This document shows positions 43,697-52,905 of a stretch of DNA of 64,000 nt, piece by piece. The translations under genes were made by a program, and so were the position numbers. Position 1 is the stretch's first letter, and every line of letters starts with the position of its first letter. The stretch covers positions 5,379,001-5,443,000 of the forward strand of contig NZ_CP107913.1 in NCBI RefSeq assembly GCF_036014115.1, read 5' to 3'. Origin of the DNA: Streptomyces sp. NBC_00448 (GTDB lineage Bacteria > Actinomycetota > Actinomycetes > Streptomycetales > Streptomycetaceae). The notes beneath the pieces are model-generated. The model did not search any database. It had not been told where the DNA came from and was given only the letters and a program-made list of their open reading frames with translations.

Positions 43697-44674
43697 TCAG
43701 ATCAGCGGCAGCTTGAACAACATCAGCAGCGCCACCAGCTGGATCGACGCCGCCCCGAGCGCCTTGAGCCACGGCAGATCGTGCGACTTCGCCACCATCG
43801 ACGTCAGCAGCGCCCCGCACGCGATCCACGTCGCCCAACCGAGCAACTGCACGAAGCCGTTGCCGCCGCCGAGGAACAGCGCGAACAGCAGGCGCGGCGC
43901 GTCCGTGAGCGAACTCACCAGCATCGCCAGGCCGATGGTGGGCGCCCAGGCACCGTCCCCGCCGAGCTGGCGGGCGAGCGTGTTGGTGACCGCGCCGAGC
44001 GTCAGTCCGCACAGCACGACCATGACCGCGGTGGTCAGCACCCACGGCACGCTCGCGGTCAGCGTGGAGTTGAGCACGTCGCTGCGGGCCGCGTCGAAGC
44101 CGAAGACGGCGAGCAGCCCGTAGATGAAGGTCACGATGAGGGCCGGGCCCCACACCGTGTGGTCGCGCATCTGCCAGAACGTACGGCCCGGCCGCAGCAC
44201 GATCCCGCTCAGCAGTTCCTTCCAGTGCAGCCGCGGGGCGACCGGCGGCGCGCTCGCCTGGCCGGCCCGGTACGTGGCCACGTGGTCATCGCCGTAGGGC
44301 GCGCCGCCGTAACCGCCGTCGTACCCGCGGTCGTAGGACCCGCCGTCGTACGCCTGCTCCGCGTACGGGTCGGCGTACCGCGCGTCGTTGCCCACGGTGA
44401 ACGCGCGGGTGCTGCCGGGGGAGTCGTCGTACGAGGGGGCCGGGGCGCCGCGGTGGTCGTAGTACTCGGGCCCGCCGTGCGGCGCACCCGCGCCGGGCGC
44501 GCCGTCAGGGTAGCCGCCTCCGCCACCCCCGCCGTATCCCCCGCCGTACGCCCGCGGGTGCCCCTGCGGCGGCTGCTGCTGCTGCGCCGCGCCGGGCCCG
44601 GGCGGCCGGTACCGCGCCGACCGCGCCCCGCCCCGCTGGCCGCCCTCGCCCCGTCGTCCCTTGAAACCTGCCAC
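43697..44674 (-). CDS. Yip1-family membrane protein with Gly/Tyr-rich cytoplasmic tail
   Basis: The start is taken as the GTG at 44674 (AGFKGRRGEGGQRGGARSAR). The open frame continues upstream into the promoter of a divergent gene without support. Residues 1-150 are low-complexity (Gly, Tyr, Pro, Asp repeats such as YGGGYGGGGGGGYPDG) and probably disordered. Residues 155-325 form a Yip1-like domain with five membrane helices (WGPALIVTFIYGLLAVFGF; WVLTTAVMVVLCGLTLGAV; GLAMLVSSL; LLGWATWIACGALLTSM; LVALLMLFKLPLI). The function in bacteria is unknown. Confidence 0.78.
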   Translation of the reverse strand: MAGFKGRRGEGGQRGGARSARYRPPGPGAAQQQQPPQGHPRAYGGGYGGGGGGGYPDGAPGAGAPHGGPEYYDHRGAPAPSYDDSPGSTRAFTVGNDARYADPYAEQAYDGGSYDRGYDGGYGGAPYGDDHVATYRAGQASAPPVAPRLHWKELLSGIVLRPGRTFWQMRDHTVWGPALIVTFIYGLLAVFGFDAARSDVLNSTLTASVPWVLTTAVMVVLCGLTLGAVTNTLARQLGGDGAWAPTIGLAMLVSSLTDAPRLLFALFLGGGNGFVQLLGWATWIACGALLTSMVAKSHDLPWLKALGAASIQLVALLMLFKLPLI

Positions 44675-44816
44675 GCCTTCGAACGTACCCGCTACTTCCG
44701 GATGCGGGGACGGCCCTCTGTGCGCGGGCGGCCCATTGCTGCCAACCTGTGACACGCGCGGTAGCCTGCCGGGCGGCAACGGGTGACGGGCTGGACCGGG
44801 TGTGGGGAAGTCGACG

Positions 44817-45674
44817 ATGAAGAAGAACGCCGCTGGGATCATCGGAGCGGAAGCCGCGGACAAGGGCGCACGGACCAGGGCCGTTCGGGTGATACGCACC
44901 CCTCCTTTCCCCGCCCGCCGCAAGGCCGCCCTGGTCGCCACGGCCGTCATCGCCCTCGCGCTGCCGCTGGCCGCCTGCTCCACCGGCACGGACCCCGGCT
45001 ACGGCTCCCACCTCCCGGACTCCCGTACGAGCGCGCCCGCGACCCCTTCGGCACCGACGGCGACCGGCAGCGGCGCCCCCGCCACCGCCGGGCACGCGAT
45101 CCCGGCCCGCCTGGAGGCGGACGGCACGACCATCACCGTCGGTGACCCCTCCGCGGCGCACACCCTCACCGTCTACGAGGACCCGCGCTGCCCGATCTGC
45201 GAGCAGTTCGAGCAGGCGAACGCGGCCCAGATCCAGGCGCTGGAGGTGGCGGGCAAGATCCGCGTGCAGTACACGTTCGCGTCGTTCCTCGACCAGCGCG
45301 GCGGGGGCGGCTCGAAGCGGACGGTGAACGCGCTGCGCGCGGCGTTGGACGCGTCGGCGGACGGCAGCGGCTTCGCGGCGCTGCACACGCTGGTCTACCA
45401 GTACCAGCCCGACGAGCAGACCGACGGCTTCACCGTGGACTACCTGCTCCAACTCGCCGGCCGGGTGCCGGGGTTGCGCAGCACCGCCTTCGACGCGGCG
45501 GTGCGCGACCAGAAGTACGCGAGCTTCGTCAGCGGCTCGGAGAACGCGTTCGACAAGAGCGGGGCGGCCGGCACCCCGATGGTGAAGATCGACGGCGACA
45601 AGGTGTCGGACGACAGCGGGATCTTCAAGACGGCGGACTTCAAGAAGATGCTGGCCGACCACGGGGTGTCCTGA
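44817..45674 (+). CDS. DsbA/thioredoxin-fold lipoprotein
   Basis: ATG at 44817 with GGGGAAG upstream. The 285-residue product has a long charged N-terminus, one hydrophobic segment and a lipobox (LAAC), then a Ser/Thr/Pro linker and a thioredoxin-like domain of DsbA type with the active-site motif C-P-I-C in VYEDPRCPICEQFEQ and the cis-Pro loop GTPMVKIDG. It should act outside the membrane as a thiol-disulfide oxidoreductase. It is divergent from the Yip1-like gene. Confidence 0.85.
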   Translation: MKKNAAGIIGAEAADKGARTRAVRVIRTPPFPARRKAALVATAVIALALPLAACSTGTDPGYGSHLPDSRTSAPATPSAPTATGSGAPATAGHAIPARLEADGTTITVGDPSAAHTLTVYEDPRCPICEQFEQANAAQIQALEVAGKIRVQYTFASFLDQRGGGGSKRTVNALRAALDASADGSGFAALHTLVYQYQPDEQTDGFTVDYLLQLAGRVPGLRSTAFDAAVRDQKYASFVSGSENAFDKSGAAGTPMVKIDGDKVSDDSGIFKTADFKKMLADHGVS

Positions 45675-45783
45675 GGGACCACCCCGCGGCCGGCCGCGGC
45701 CCGCCGGCCGCTGCACGCCGCGCGCCGGCCGCTGGTGACGTCCGGAGCCCGGTGACGTCCGGGCCCCGCACCGTCCGTGCGGC

Positions 45784-48042
45784 TCAGCCCGTCGTGGTCG
45801 CCTCCGCCGGCACCGCCGCCGGCGTCCGCACCGAGTCGAGCAGCAACTGCGCGACATCCACGACCTGCAGCGACTCCTTCGCCTTGCCGTCGTTCTTCTT
45901 GCCGTTGACCGAGTCGGTGAGCATCACCAGGCAGAACGGGCAGGCGGTGGAGACGATGTCCGGGTTCAGGGACAGCGCCTCGTCGACGCGCTCGTTGTTG
46001 ATGCGCTTGCCGATCCGCTCCTCCATCCACATCCGCGCGCCGCCCGCGCCGCAGCAGAAGCCGCGCTCCTTGTGGCGGTGCATCTCCTCGTTGCGCAGCC
46101 CGGGCACCTTGGCGATGATCTCGCGCGGCGGTGTGTAGACCTTGTTGTGCCGGCCGAGGTAGCAGGGGTCGTGGTAGGTGATCAGGCCCTCGACGGGCGT
46201 GACCGGGACCAGCTTCCCGTCGTCCACCAGGTGCTGGAGCAACTGGGTGTGGTGGATGACCTCGTACTCGCCGCCGAGCTGCGGGTACTCGTTGGCGATG
46301 GTGTTGAAGCAGTGCGGGCAGGTGGCGACGATCTTCTTCGAGGCGCGCGGCTTGCGGGAGGCGGGGACCACCTTGCCGTCGTCGTCGAGTTCCTCGCCGA
46401 ACGCCATGTTGAGCATGGCGACGTTCTCCTGGCCGAGCTGCTGGAAGAGGAACTCGTTGCCCAGGCGGCGGGCCGAGTCGCCGGTGCAGTTCTCGTCGCC
46501 GCCCATGATGGCGAACTTCACGCCCGCGATGTGCAGCAGCTCGGCGAACGCCTTGGTGGTCTTCTTGGCGCGGTCCTCCAGCGAGCCCGCGCAGCCGACC
46601 CAGTACAGGTACTCGACCTCGGTCAGGTCCTCGACGTCCTCGCCGACGACCGGCACCTCGAAGTCGACCTCCTTGACCCAGGCGAGCCGCTGCTTCTTCG
46701 GCAGGCCCCAGGGGTTGCCCTTCTTCTCCAGGTTCTTCAGCATCGTGCCGGCCTCGCTGGGGAAGGCCGACTCGATCATCACCTGGTAGCGGCGCATGTC
46801 CACGATGTGGTCGACGTGCTCGATGTCGACCGGGCACTGCTCGACGCAGGCGCCGCAGGTGGTGCAGGACCACAGCACGTCGGGGTCGATGACCCCGTTC
46901 TCCTCCAGGGTGCCGATCAGAGGGCGTTCGGCCTCGGCGAGGGCGGCGGCCGGCACCCCGGCGAGCTGCTCCTCGGTCGCCTTCTCCTCGCCCTCCGCGG
47001 ACTTGCCGCCGCCTGCCAGCAGGTAGGGCGCCTTGGCGTGGGCGTGGTCGCGCAGGCTCATGATCAGCAGCTTCGGCGACAGCGGCTTGCCGGTGTTCCA
47101 GGCCGGGCACTGCGACTGGCAGCGGCCGCACTCCGTGCAGGTGGAGAAGTCGAGGATGCCCTTCCAGGAGAACTGCTCGACCTGGGAGACGCCGAACACG
47201 TCGTCCTCGCCCGGGTCCTCGAAGTCGATCGGCACGCCGCCGCTGGTCATCGGCTGGAGCGCGCCCAGGGCCACCGGGCCGTCGGCGTTGCGCTTGAACC
47301 AGATGTTGAAGAAGGCGAGGAAGCGGTGCCAGGCCACGCCCATCGAGGTGTTCAGGCCCAGGGTGATCGCCCAGATCATGGTGACGCCGAGCTTGATCAT
47401 CGCGACCAGGTACACGGTGTTCTGCAGGGTGTGGGTGCTCAGCCCGCGCAGGCCCGCCACCAGGGGGTACGACACCCAGTACGCGGCTTCGTAGTGGTCG
47501 ACGCCGTGCAGGGCGCCCTCCAGGCCGCGCAGCATCAGGATGGCCAGGCCGATGACGAGCACCACGTACTCGACGAAGTACGCCTGCCAGGCGGTCGATC
47601 CGGCGAACCGCGACTTGCGTCCGGCGCGGGAGGGCAGGTTCATCAGCCGGACCGCGATGAGCACCAGGATGCCCAGGGTGGTGAAGAGCGTGATGAACTC
47701 GATGTACACCTCGTACGGCAGCCAGGTGCCGATCACCGGGAGAATCCAGTCGGCCTTGAAGAGCTGTCCGTAGGCGTTGAGGATGGTCAGGCCCAAGGTG
47801 AGGAAGCCGACCGCCACGAACCAGTGGGCGACGCCGATCGGGCCCCACTTGTTCATCCGGGTGTGGCCGACGAACTCCTTGGCCAGCGTCTTCGTGCGCG
47901 CGACCGGGTCGTTGGTGCGGCTGCCCGCGGGGACGGGCGTCCCGAGCTTGACGAACCGGTAGATCTGCGCGACGGCGAGGCCGATCAGGGCGACGCCGAC
48001 CGCCGTGAGGACCAGCGACACGATGATCGCGGCGAGCTGCAT
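45784..48042 (-). CDS. membrane-bound Fe-S oxidoreductase (heterodisulfide-reductase-like)
   Basis: The 752-residue protein has about six N-terminal membrane helices (residues 1-270, with conserved His residues suited to heme), a 4Fe-4S ferredoxin pair (CTECGRCQSQCP and CTTCGACVEQCP) and two cysteine-rich CCG domains (from CPHCFNTI to HDPCYLGRHN and GFCCGAGGARMW to CPFCLVML). This layout is typical of the actinobacterial (Fe-S)-binding oxidoreductases related to HdrD/GlcF, which pass electrons between a cytoplasmic donor and menaquinone. The donor is unknown. It is divergent from dnaK, with 426 bp between. Confidence 0.85.
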   Translation of the reverse strand: MQLAAIIVSLVLTAVGVALIGLAVAQIYRFVKLGTPVPAGSRTNDPVARTKTLAKEFVGHTRMNKWGPIGVAHWFVAVGFLTLGLTILNAYGQLFKADWILPVIGTWLPYEVYIEFITLFTTLGILVLIAVRLMNLPSRAGRKSRFAGSTAWQAYFVEYVVLVIGLAILMLRGLEGALHGVDHYEAAYWVSYPLVAGLRGLSTHTLQNTVYLVAMIKLGVTMIWAITLGLNTSMGVAWHRFLAFFNIWFKRNADGPVALGALQPMTSGGVPIDFEDPGEDDVFGVSQVEQFSWKGILDFSTCTECGRCQSQCPAWNTGKPLSPKLLIMSLRDHAHAKAPYLLAGGGKSAEGEEKATEEQLAGVPAAALAEAERPLIGTLEENGVIDPDVLWSCTTCGACVEQCPVDIEHVDHIVDMRRYQVMIESAFPSEAGTMLKNLEKKGNPWGLPKKQRLAWVKEVDFEVPVVGEDVEDLTEVEYLYWVGCAGSLEDRAKKTTKAFAELLHIAGVKFAIMGGDENCTGDSARRLGNEFLFQQLGQENVAMLNMAFGEELDDDGKVVPASRKPRASKKIVATCPHCFNTIANEYPQLGGEYEVIHHTQLLQHLVDDGKLVPVTPVEGLITYHDPCYLGRHNKVYTPPREIIAKVPGLRNEEMHRHKERGFCCGAGGARMWMEERIGKRINNERVDEALSLNPDIVSTACPFCLVMLTDSVNGKKNDGKAKESLQVVDVAQLLLDSVRTPAAVPAEATTTG

Positions 48043-48375
48043 GAGGGCTCCTCGGGCCTGCTGCGAGCAAAAACGTACTAAGCGGTAACTTACTCCGGTC
48101 TCGGCTGAGGTTACCCGGGAATTCCGGGCCCATAAAGCCGCCCTGCTGGTGATCTGCGTCGCGACGGGGGTACCCGCGGAGCCGAACGGGGGTGCCCGCT
48201 GGGCGGAGTGGGGGCGCTCGCGGGGCCGGATCTGCCGCCGATCGGGTGAATTGTGGCGGTTCAGGCGTGGCCGGGGAACTACGCAGGGTGCTCATCCGTG
48301 AGACAGGTGAAGCGGTGGCGTCGGTGGTCGGGTGTGGGCGTCGCTCGGGTAGTGCGTCGGACACGCGCCGTTAAG
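48043..48375. other. intergenic region upstream of dnaK and the Fe-S oxidoreductase gene
   Basis: No gene is seen. An AT-richer stretch near 48068-48100 (AAAAACGTACTAAGCGGTAAC) probably holds the oxidoreductase promoter. The dnaK control sites lie at the right end. Confidence 0.4.
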
Positions 48376-48393
48376 TTGAGTCGCCTCGACTCA
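48376..48393. promoter_or_regulatory. HspR operator (HAIR) 1 upstream of dnaK
   Basis: TTGAGT-N7-ACTCA matches the HAIR consensus CTTGAGT-N7-ACTCAAG except at the outermost positions. It is about 75 bp upstream of the dnaK start. Confidence 0.85.
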
Positions 48394-48427
48394 TGTCAAT
48401 TGACAGCGGACTCGTTGTCGTGCACTG

Positions 48428-48447
48428 TTGAGCCAGTTGCACTCAAG
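48428..48447. promoter_or_regulatory. HspR operator (HAIR) 2 upstream of dnaK
   Basis: TTGAGC-N7-ACTCAAG has a perfect right half and one mismatch in the left half. It lies 22 bp upstream of the dnaK start codon. Paired HAIR sites are known for Streptomyces dnaK. Confidence 0.85.
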
Positions 48448-48468
48448 TCAGTTGTTGGAGGATTAACC

Positions 48469-50355
48469 ATGGCACGTGCGGTCGGCATCGACCTGGGCAC
48501 GACTAACTCCGTCGTCAGCGTTCTCGAAGGCGGCGAGCCCACCGTCATCACCAACGCAGAGGGCGCCAGGACCACGCCGTCCGTCGTCGCCTTCGCCAAG
48601 AACGGCGAGGTGCTCGTCGGCGAGGTGGCCAAGCGCCAGGCCGTCACCAACGTGGACAGGACCGTCCGCTCGGTCAAGCGCCACATGGGCACCGACTGGC
48701 GGATCAACCTGGACGGCAAGGACTTCAACCCGCAGCAGATGAGCGCCTTCATCCTGCAGAAGCTGAAGCGGGACGCGGAGTCGTACCTGGGCGAGAAGGT
48801 CACCGACGCGGTGATCACCGTCCCCGCGTACTTCAACGACTCCGAGCGGCAAGCCACCAAGGAGGCCGGCGAGATCGCCGGCCTGAACGTGCTGCGCATC
48901 GTCAACGAGCCGACCGCCGCCGCGCTGGCGTACGGCCTGGACAAGGACGACCAGACGATCCTCGTCTTCGACCTCGGCGGCGGCACCTTCGACGTGTCCC
49001 TGCTGGAGATCGGCGACGGCGTGGTGGAGGTCAAGGCCACCAACGGCGACAACCACCTCGGTGGTGACGACTGGGACCAGCGCGTGGTGGACTACCTGGT
49101 CAAGCAGTTCCAGTCCGGCCACGGCGTGGACCTGGGCAAGGACAAGATGGCGCTCCAGCGGCTGCGCGAGGCCGCGGAGAAGGCGAAGATCGAGCTGTCC
49201 TCGTCGACCGAGACCTCGATCAACCTGCCCTACATCACGGCGTCCGCCGAGGGCCCGCTGCACCTGGACGAGAAGCTGACCCGGGCGCAGTTCCAGCAGC
49301 TCACCTCCGACCTGCTGGAGCGCTGCAAGACCCCGTTCCACAACGTGATCAAGGACGCCGGCATCCAGCTGTCCGAGATCGACCACGTGGTCCTGGTCGG
49401 CGGCTCGACCCGTATGCCCGCCGTCGCGGAGCTGGTGCGCGAGCTGACCGGTGGCAAGGAGGCCAACAAGGGCGTCAACCCGGACGAGGTCGTCGCCATC
49501 GGCGCGTCCCTCCAGGCCGGTGTCCTCAAGGGCGAGGTCAAGGACGTCCTGCTGCTCGACGTCACCCCGCTGTCCCTCGGCATCGAGACCAAGGGCGGCA
49601 TCATGACCAAGCTGATCGAGCGGAACACCACGATCCCGACCAAGCGCTCGGAGATCTTCACCACCGCCGAGGACAACCAGCCGTCGGTGCAGATCCAGGT
49701 CTACCAGGGCGAGCGCGAGATCGCGGCGTACAACAAGAAGCTCGGCATGTTCGAGCTGACCGGTCTGCCGCCGGCCCCGCGCGGGATGCCCCAGATCGAG
49801 GTCACCTTCGACATCGACGCCAACGGCATCATGCACGTGGGCGCGAAGGACCTCGGCACCGGCAAGGAGCAGCGGATGACCGTCACGGGTGGCTCCTCGC
49901 TGCCCAAGGACGAGGTCGACCGGATGCGCCAGGAGGCCGAGCAGTACGCGGACGAGGACCACAAGCGCCGCGAGGCCGCCGAGACCCGCAACCAGGGTGA
50001 GCAGCTCGTCTACCAGACCGAGAAGTTCATCGCGGACAACAAGGACAAGCTTCCCGAGGACGTGCAGTCCGAGGTCGAGACCGCGATCGCCGACCTCAAG
50101 GAGAAGCTGAAGAACGAGTCGTCCGACGACGGCAACACCGCGGCGATCCGCGAGGCCACCGAGAAGGTCGCGGCCACCAGCCAGAAGCTCGGCCAGGCGC
50201 TGTACGCCAACGCGCAGGCCGAGGGCGGCGCGGCGACCGCGGGTGCCGGTGCGGGCGCCGGTCCGGCCGACGACTCGGCCCAGGCCGCGGACGACGACGT
50301 CGTGGACGCCGAGATCGTCGACGACGAGAACAACAAGAGGGATGGTGCCGCGTGA
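48469..50355 (+). CDS. dnaK: chaperone DnaK (Hsp70)
   Basis: ATG at 48469 with GGAGG ahead. The 628-residue protein shows the Hsp70 ATPase motifs (GIDLGTTNSVVSVLEGG, DLGGGTFDVSLLEIG, VLVGGSTRMPAV), the substrate domain (DVTPLSLGIETKGG) and the acidic C-terminal tail (DDDVVDAEIVDDENNK). It refolds proteins with DnaJ and GrpE. It is the first gene of a four-gene operon ending in hspR, whose product represses it through the two upstream HAIR sites with DnaK as corepressor, as known in Streptomyces. Its stop overlaps the grpE start. Confidence 0.98.
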   Translation: MARAVGIDLGTTNSVVSVLEGGEPTVITNAEGARTTPSVVAFAKNGEVLVGEVAKRQAVTNVDRTVRSVKRHMGTDWRINLDGKDFNPQQMSAFILQKLKRDAESYLGEKVTDAVITVPAYFNDSERQATKEAGEIAGLNVLRIVNEPTAAALAYGLDKDDQTILVFDLGGGTFDVSLLEIGDGVVEVKATNGDNHLGGDDWDQRVVDYLVKQFQSGHGVDLGKDKMALQRLREAAEKAKIELSSSTETSINLPYITASAEGPLHLDEKLTRAQFQQLTSDLLERCKTPFHNVIKDAGIQLSEIDHVVLVGGSTRMPAVAELVRELTGGKEANKGVNPDEVVAIGASLQAGVLKGEVKDVLLLDVTPLSLGIETKGGIMTKLIERNTTIPTKRSEIFTTAEDNQPSVQIQVYQGEREIAAYNKKLGMFELTGLPPAPRGMPQIEVTFDIDANGIMHVGAKDLGTGKEQRMTVTGGSSLPKDEVDRMRQEAEQYADEDHKRREAAETRNQGEQLVYQTEKFIADNKDKLPEDVQSEVETAIADLKEKLKNESSDDGNTAAIREATEKVAATSQKLGQALYANAQAEGGAATAGAGAGAGPADDSAQAADDDVVDAEIVDDENNKRDGAA

Positions 50356-51071
50356 CGGAGGAGCCGAAGGGCTTCGAGGAGCCCGACGTCCCCTCCGACG
50401 CCGCCGACAAGCCGGAGTCCGGCAAGGCGGGCAAGTCCGGCTCGGGCAACGGGACCGCCGGTAAGGCGGGCCCGGTGCCCGGGGCCGGGGACGACGCGAC
50501 CTCCCAGGAGCTGACGGCCGTCAAGGCGCAGTTGGACCAGGTGCGCACCGCGCTCGGCGAGCGCACCGCCGACCTCCAGCGCCTCCAGGCCGAGTACCAG
50601 AACTACCGCCGCCGGGTGGAGCGGGACCGCGTCGCCGTCAAGGAGGTCGCGGTCGCCAACCTGCTGACCGAACTGCTCCCGGTGCTCGACGACATCGGCC
50701 GGGCGCGGGAACACGGCGAACTGGTGGGCGGCTTCAAGTCGGTCGCCGAGTCGCTGGAGACGGTCGCCGCGAAGCTGGGCCTGCAGCAGTTCGGCAAGGA
50801 GGGCGAGCCCTTCGACCCGCTGGTGCACGAGGCACTGATGCACAGCTATTCGCCTGATGTCACACAGACGACATGCGTGCAGATCCTCCAGCCGGGGTAC
50901 CGCATCGGGGAGCGCAATCTGCGGCCGGCCCGGGTCGCGGTCGCCGAGCCCCAGCCGGGCGCCCACGGCAAGGACGAGCAGTCCGAGTCGGACGAGCCGG
51001 CCGACCAGGCCGACCGCGCCGACCGGAAGGCGGACGACGACGAGGAGACCGGTGGCCCGTCCAAGGGCTGA
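50352..51071 (+). CDS. grpE: nucleotide exchange factor GrpE
   Basis: GTG start overlapping the dnaK stop (GTGA), so the two are translationally coupled. The 239-residue product has a disordered charged N-terminus, the GrpE coiled coil (AERTADLQRLQAEYQNYRRR-like region at about 70-100) and the C-terminal beta domain (PFDPLVHEALMHSYSPDV, VQILQPGYRIGERNLRPARV). A long acidic C-terminal extension follows. It exchanges ADP for ATP on DnaK. Confidence 0.96.
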   Translation: MTEEPKGFEEPDVPSDAADKPESGKAGKSGSGNGTAGKAGPVPGAGDDATSQELTAVKAQLDQVRTALGERTADLQRLQAEYQNYRRRVERDRVAVKEVAVANLLTELLPVLDDIGRAREHGELVGGFKSVAESLETVAAKLGLQQFGKEGEPFDPLVHEALMHSYSPDVTQTTCVQILQPGYRIGERNLRPARVAVAEPQPGAHGKDEQSESDEPADQADRADRKADDDEETGGPSKG

Positions 51072-51107
51072 CGGAGCGGGACGTGACGGAGAGGAGGGAC
51101 GCCGAGG

Positions 51108-52301
51108 ATGAGCATCAGTAGGGACCTGTTGGAGAAGGACCTGTACAAGGTCCTCGGTGTCCCCAAGGACGCCACCGACGCCGAGATCAAGAAGGCGTAC
51201 CGCAAGCTGGCCCGGGAGTTCCACCCCGACGCCAACAAGGGCGACGCCAAGGCCGAGGAGCGCTTCAAGGAGATCTCCGAGGCCAACGACGTCCTCTCCG
51301 ACACCAAGCGGCGCAAGGAGTACGACGAGGGCCGCGCGCTGTTCGGCAACGGCGGCATGCGGCCGGGTCCCGGCGCGGGTGGCAGCGGCGGGTTCAACTT
51401 CGACCTGGGCGACCTCTTCGGCGGCGCCCAGGGGCCCGGCGGCACCACCACGACCGGCCAGGGCGGCGGCTTCGGCGGCGGCCTGGGCGACGTGTTCGGC
51501 GGCCTGTTCAACCGGGGCGGCGGCACCCGCGTGCAGCCGCGCCGCGGCCAGGACATCGAGTCCGAGGTGACGCTCAGCTTCACCGAGGCCGTCGACGGGG
51601 CGACCGTCCCGCTGCGGATGTCCTCGCAGTCGCCCTGCAAGGCGTGCTCCGGCACCGGCGACAGGAACGGCACGCCCCGGGTGTGCCCGACCTGCGTCGG
51701 CACCGGGCAGGTCTCGCGCGGTGGCGGTGGCGGCTTCTCGCTCACCGACCCGTGCGTGGACTGCAAGGGCCGCGGTCTGATCGCGGAGAACCCCTGCGAG
51801 GTCTGTCACGGCAGCGGCCGGGCGAAGAGCTCGCGCACCATGCAGGTCCGCATCCCCGCCGGGGTCACCGACGGGCAGCGCATCCGGCTGCGCGGCAAGG
51901 GCGCCCCCGGCGAGCGCGGCGGACCGGCCGGCGACCTGTACGTGGTCGTGCACGTCGGCCGGCACCCGGTGTTCGGCCGCAAGGACGCCAACCTGACGGT
52001 CACGGTCCCGGTGAGCTTCACCGAGGCCGCGCTCGGCGGCGAGATCAAGGTGCCCACCCTCGGCGGGCCGCCGGTCACCTTGAAGCTGCCCGCCGGCACG
52101 CCGAACGGCCGGACCCTGCGGGCCCGGGGCAAGGGCGCGGTGCGCAAGGACGGTTCACGCGGCGATCTGCTCGTCACGGTCGAGGTGGCGGTGCCCGCAC
52201 GGACCGAGGGCAAGGCGCTGGACGCGCTGGAGTCCTACCGTGAGGCGACCGCGGACCTCGACCCGCGGGCGGAGTTGTTCAAGGCCGCAAAGGGAGCGTG
52301 A
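51108..52301 (+). CDS. dnaJ: chaperone DnaJ (Hsp40)
   Basis: The 397-residue protein has a J domain with the HPD tripeptide (EFHPDANKGD), a Gly/Phe-rich region, the four CxxCxGxG-type zinc motifs (CKACSGTG, CPTCVGTG, CVDCKGRG, CEVCHGSG) and the C-terminal substrate domains. It stimulates DnaK ATPase and delivers substrates. It is separated from grpE by 36 bp and from hspR by 4 bp within the operon. Confidence 0.97.
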   Translation: MSISRDLLEKDLYKVLGVPKDATDAEIKKAYRKLAREFHPDANKGDAKAEERFKEISEANDVLSDTKRRKEYDEGRALFGNGGMRPGPGAGGSGGFNFDLGDLFGGAQGPGGTTTTGQGGGFGGGLGDVFGGLFNRGGGTRVQPRRGQDIESEVTLSFTEAVDGATVPLRMSSQSPCKACSGTGDRNGTPRVCPTCVGTGQVSRGGGGGFSLTDPCVDCKGRGLIAENPCEVCHGSGRAKSSRTMQVRIPAGVTDGQRIRLRGKGAPGERGGPAGDLYVVVHVGRHPVFGRKDANLTVTVPVSFTEAALGGEIKVPTLGGPPVTLKLPAGTPNGRTLRARGKGAVRKDGSRGDLLVTVEVAVPARTEGKALDALESYREATADLDPRAELFKAAKGA

Positions 52302-52305
52302 GCGG

Positions 52306-52782
52306 ATGAGCATCGACGGCGGCGGGGTCTCCGGGCCCCGGATGGGACGCGGCCGCAATCCGTACCAGTTGACGGAGGAGTCGCCGGTCTACGTGATCTC
52401 CGTGGCGGCCGAGCTGTCCGGGCTGCACCCGCAGACCCTGCGGCAGTACGACCGCCTCGGCTTGGTCTCGCCGGACCGCGCGGCCGGCCGCGGGCGCCGT
52501 TACTCGGCCCGCGACATCGAGCAGTTGCGGGAGGTGCAGCGCCTCTCGCAGGACGAGGGCATCAACCTCGCCGGCATCAAGCGGATCATCGAGCTGGAGA
52601 ACCAGGTCGCCGCGCTCCAGGCCCGGGTCGCCGAACTCTCCGCCGCCGTCGACGGCGCCGCCGCCGTCATCCAGCAGCGCGAGGCCGCGGTGCACGCGTC
52701 GTACCGCCGCGACCTGGTGCCGTACCAGGACGTGCAGCACACGAGCGCGCTGGTGGTGTGGCGTCCCAAGCGGGACGGCTAG
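52306..52782 (+). CDS. hspR: heat-shock repressor HspR (MerR family)
   Basis: ATG at 52306 with GAGCGG upstream. The 158-residue MerR-type protein has the winged helix PVYVISVAAELSGLHPQTLR, QYDRLGLVSPDRAAGRGRRY, followed by a coiled coil (EQLREVQRLSQDEGINLAGI onward). HspR binds HAIR sites. It is encoded at the end of the operon it represses, and three HAIR sites in this window (two at dnaK, one at clpB) should be its targets. Confidence 0.96.
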   Translation: MSIDGGGVSGPRMGRGRNPYQLTEESPVYVISVAAELSGLHPQTLRQYDRLGLVSPDRAAGRGRRYSARDIEQLREVQRLSQDEGINLAGIKRIIELENQVAALQARVAELSAAVDGAAAVIQQREAAVHASYRRDLVPYQDVQHTSALVVWRPKRDG

Positions 52783-52814
52783 AACCTGCCCTTGGAGCCT
52801 GCGCTGCCGTTGCC

Positions 52815-52843
52815 GTACCCGCGTCCCTTCGGGGCGCGGGTAC
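52815..52843 (+). terminator. hairpin terminator of the dnaK operon
   Basis: GTACCCGCGTCCC-TTC-GGGGCGCGGGTAC forms a 13-bp stem with one G-T pair, starting 33 bp past the hspR stop. Confidence 0.75.
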
Positions 52844-52905
52844 CGTACGTCGCCGGCCGTAAATGCGGCGACAGCCCCGCGGGTCGCTTGTTAGCTTCGG
52901 ATGCC

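Noticed and set aside
44675..44989. A 105-codon N-terminal extension of the Yip1-like protein
   Set aside because: It would overlap the start and ribosome site of the divergent DsbA-like lipoprotein gene and has no own ribosome site.
45440..48364. Long alternative minus-strand frame over the Fe-S oxidoreductase gene
   Set aside because: Out of frame with the Cys motifs and membrane helices of the real gene.
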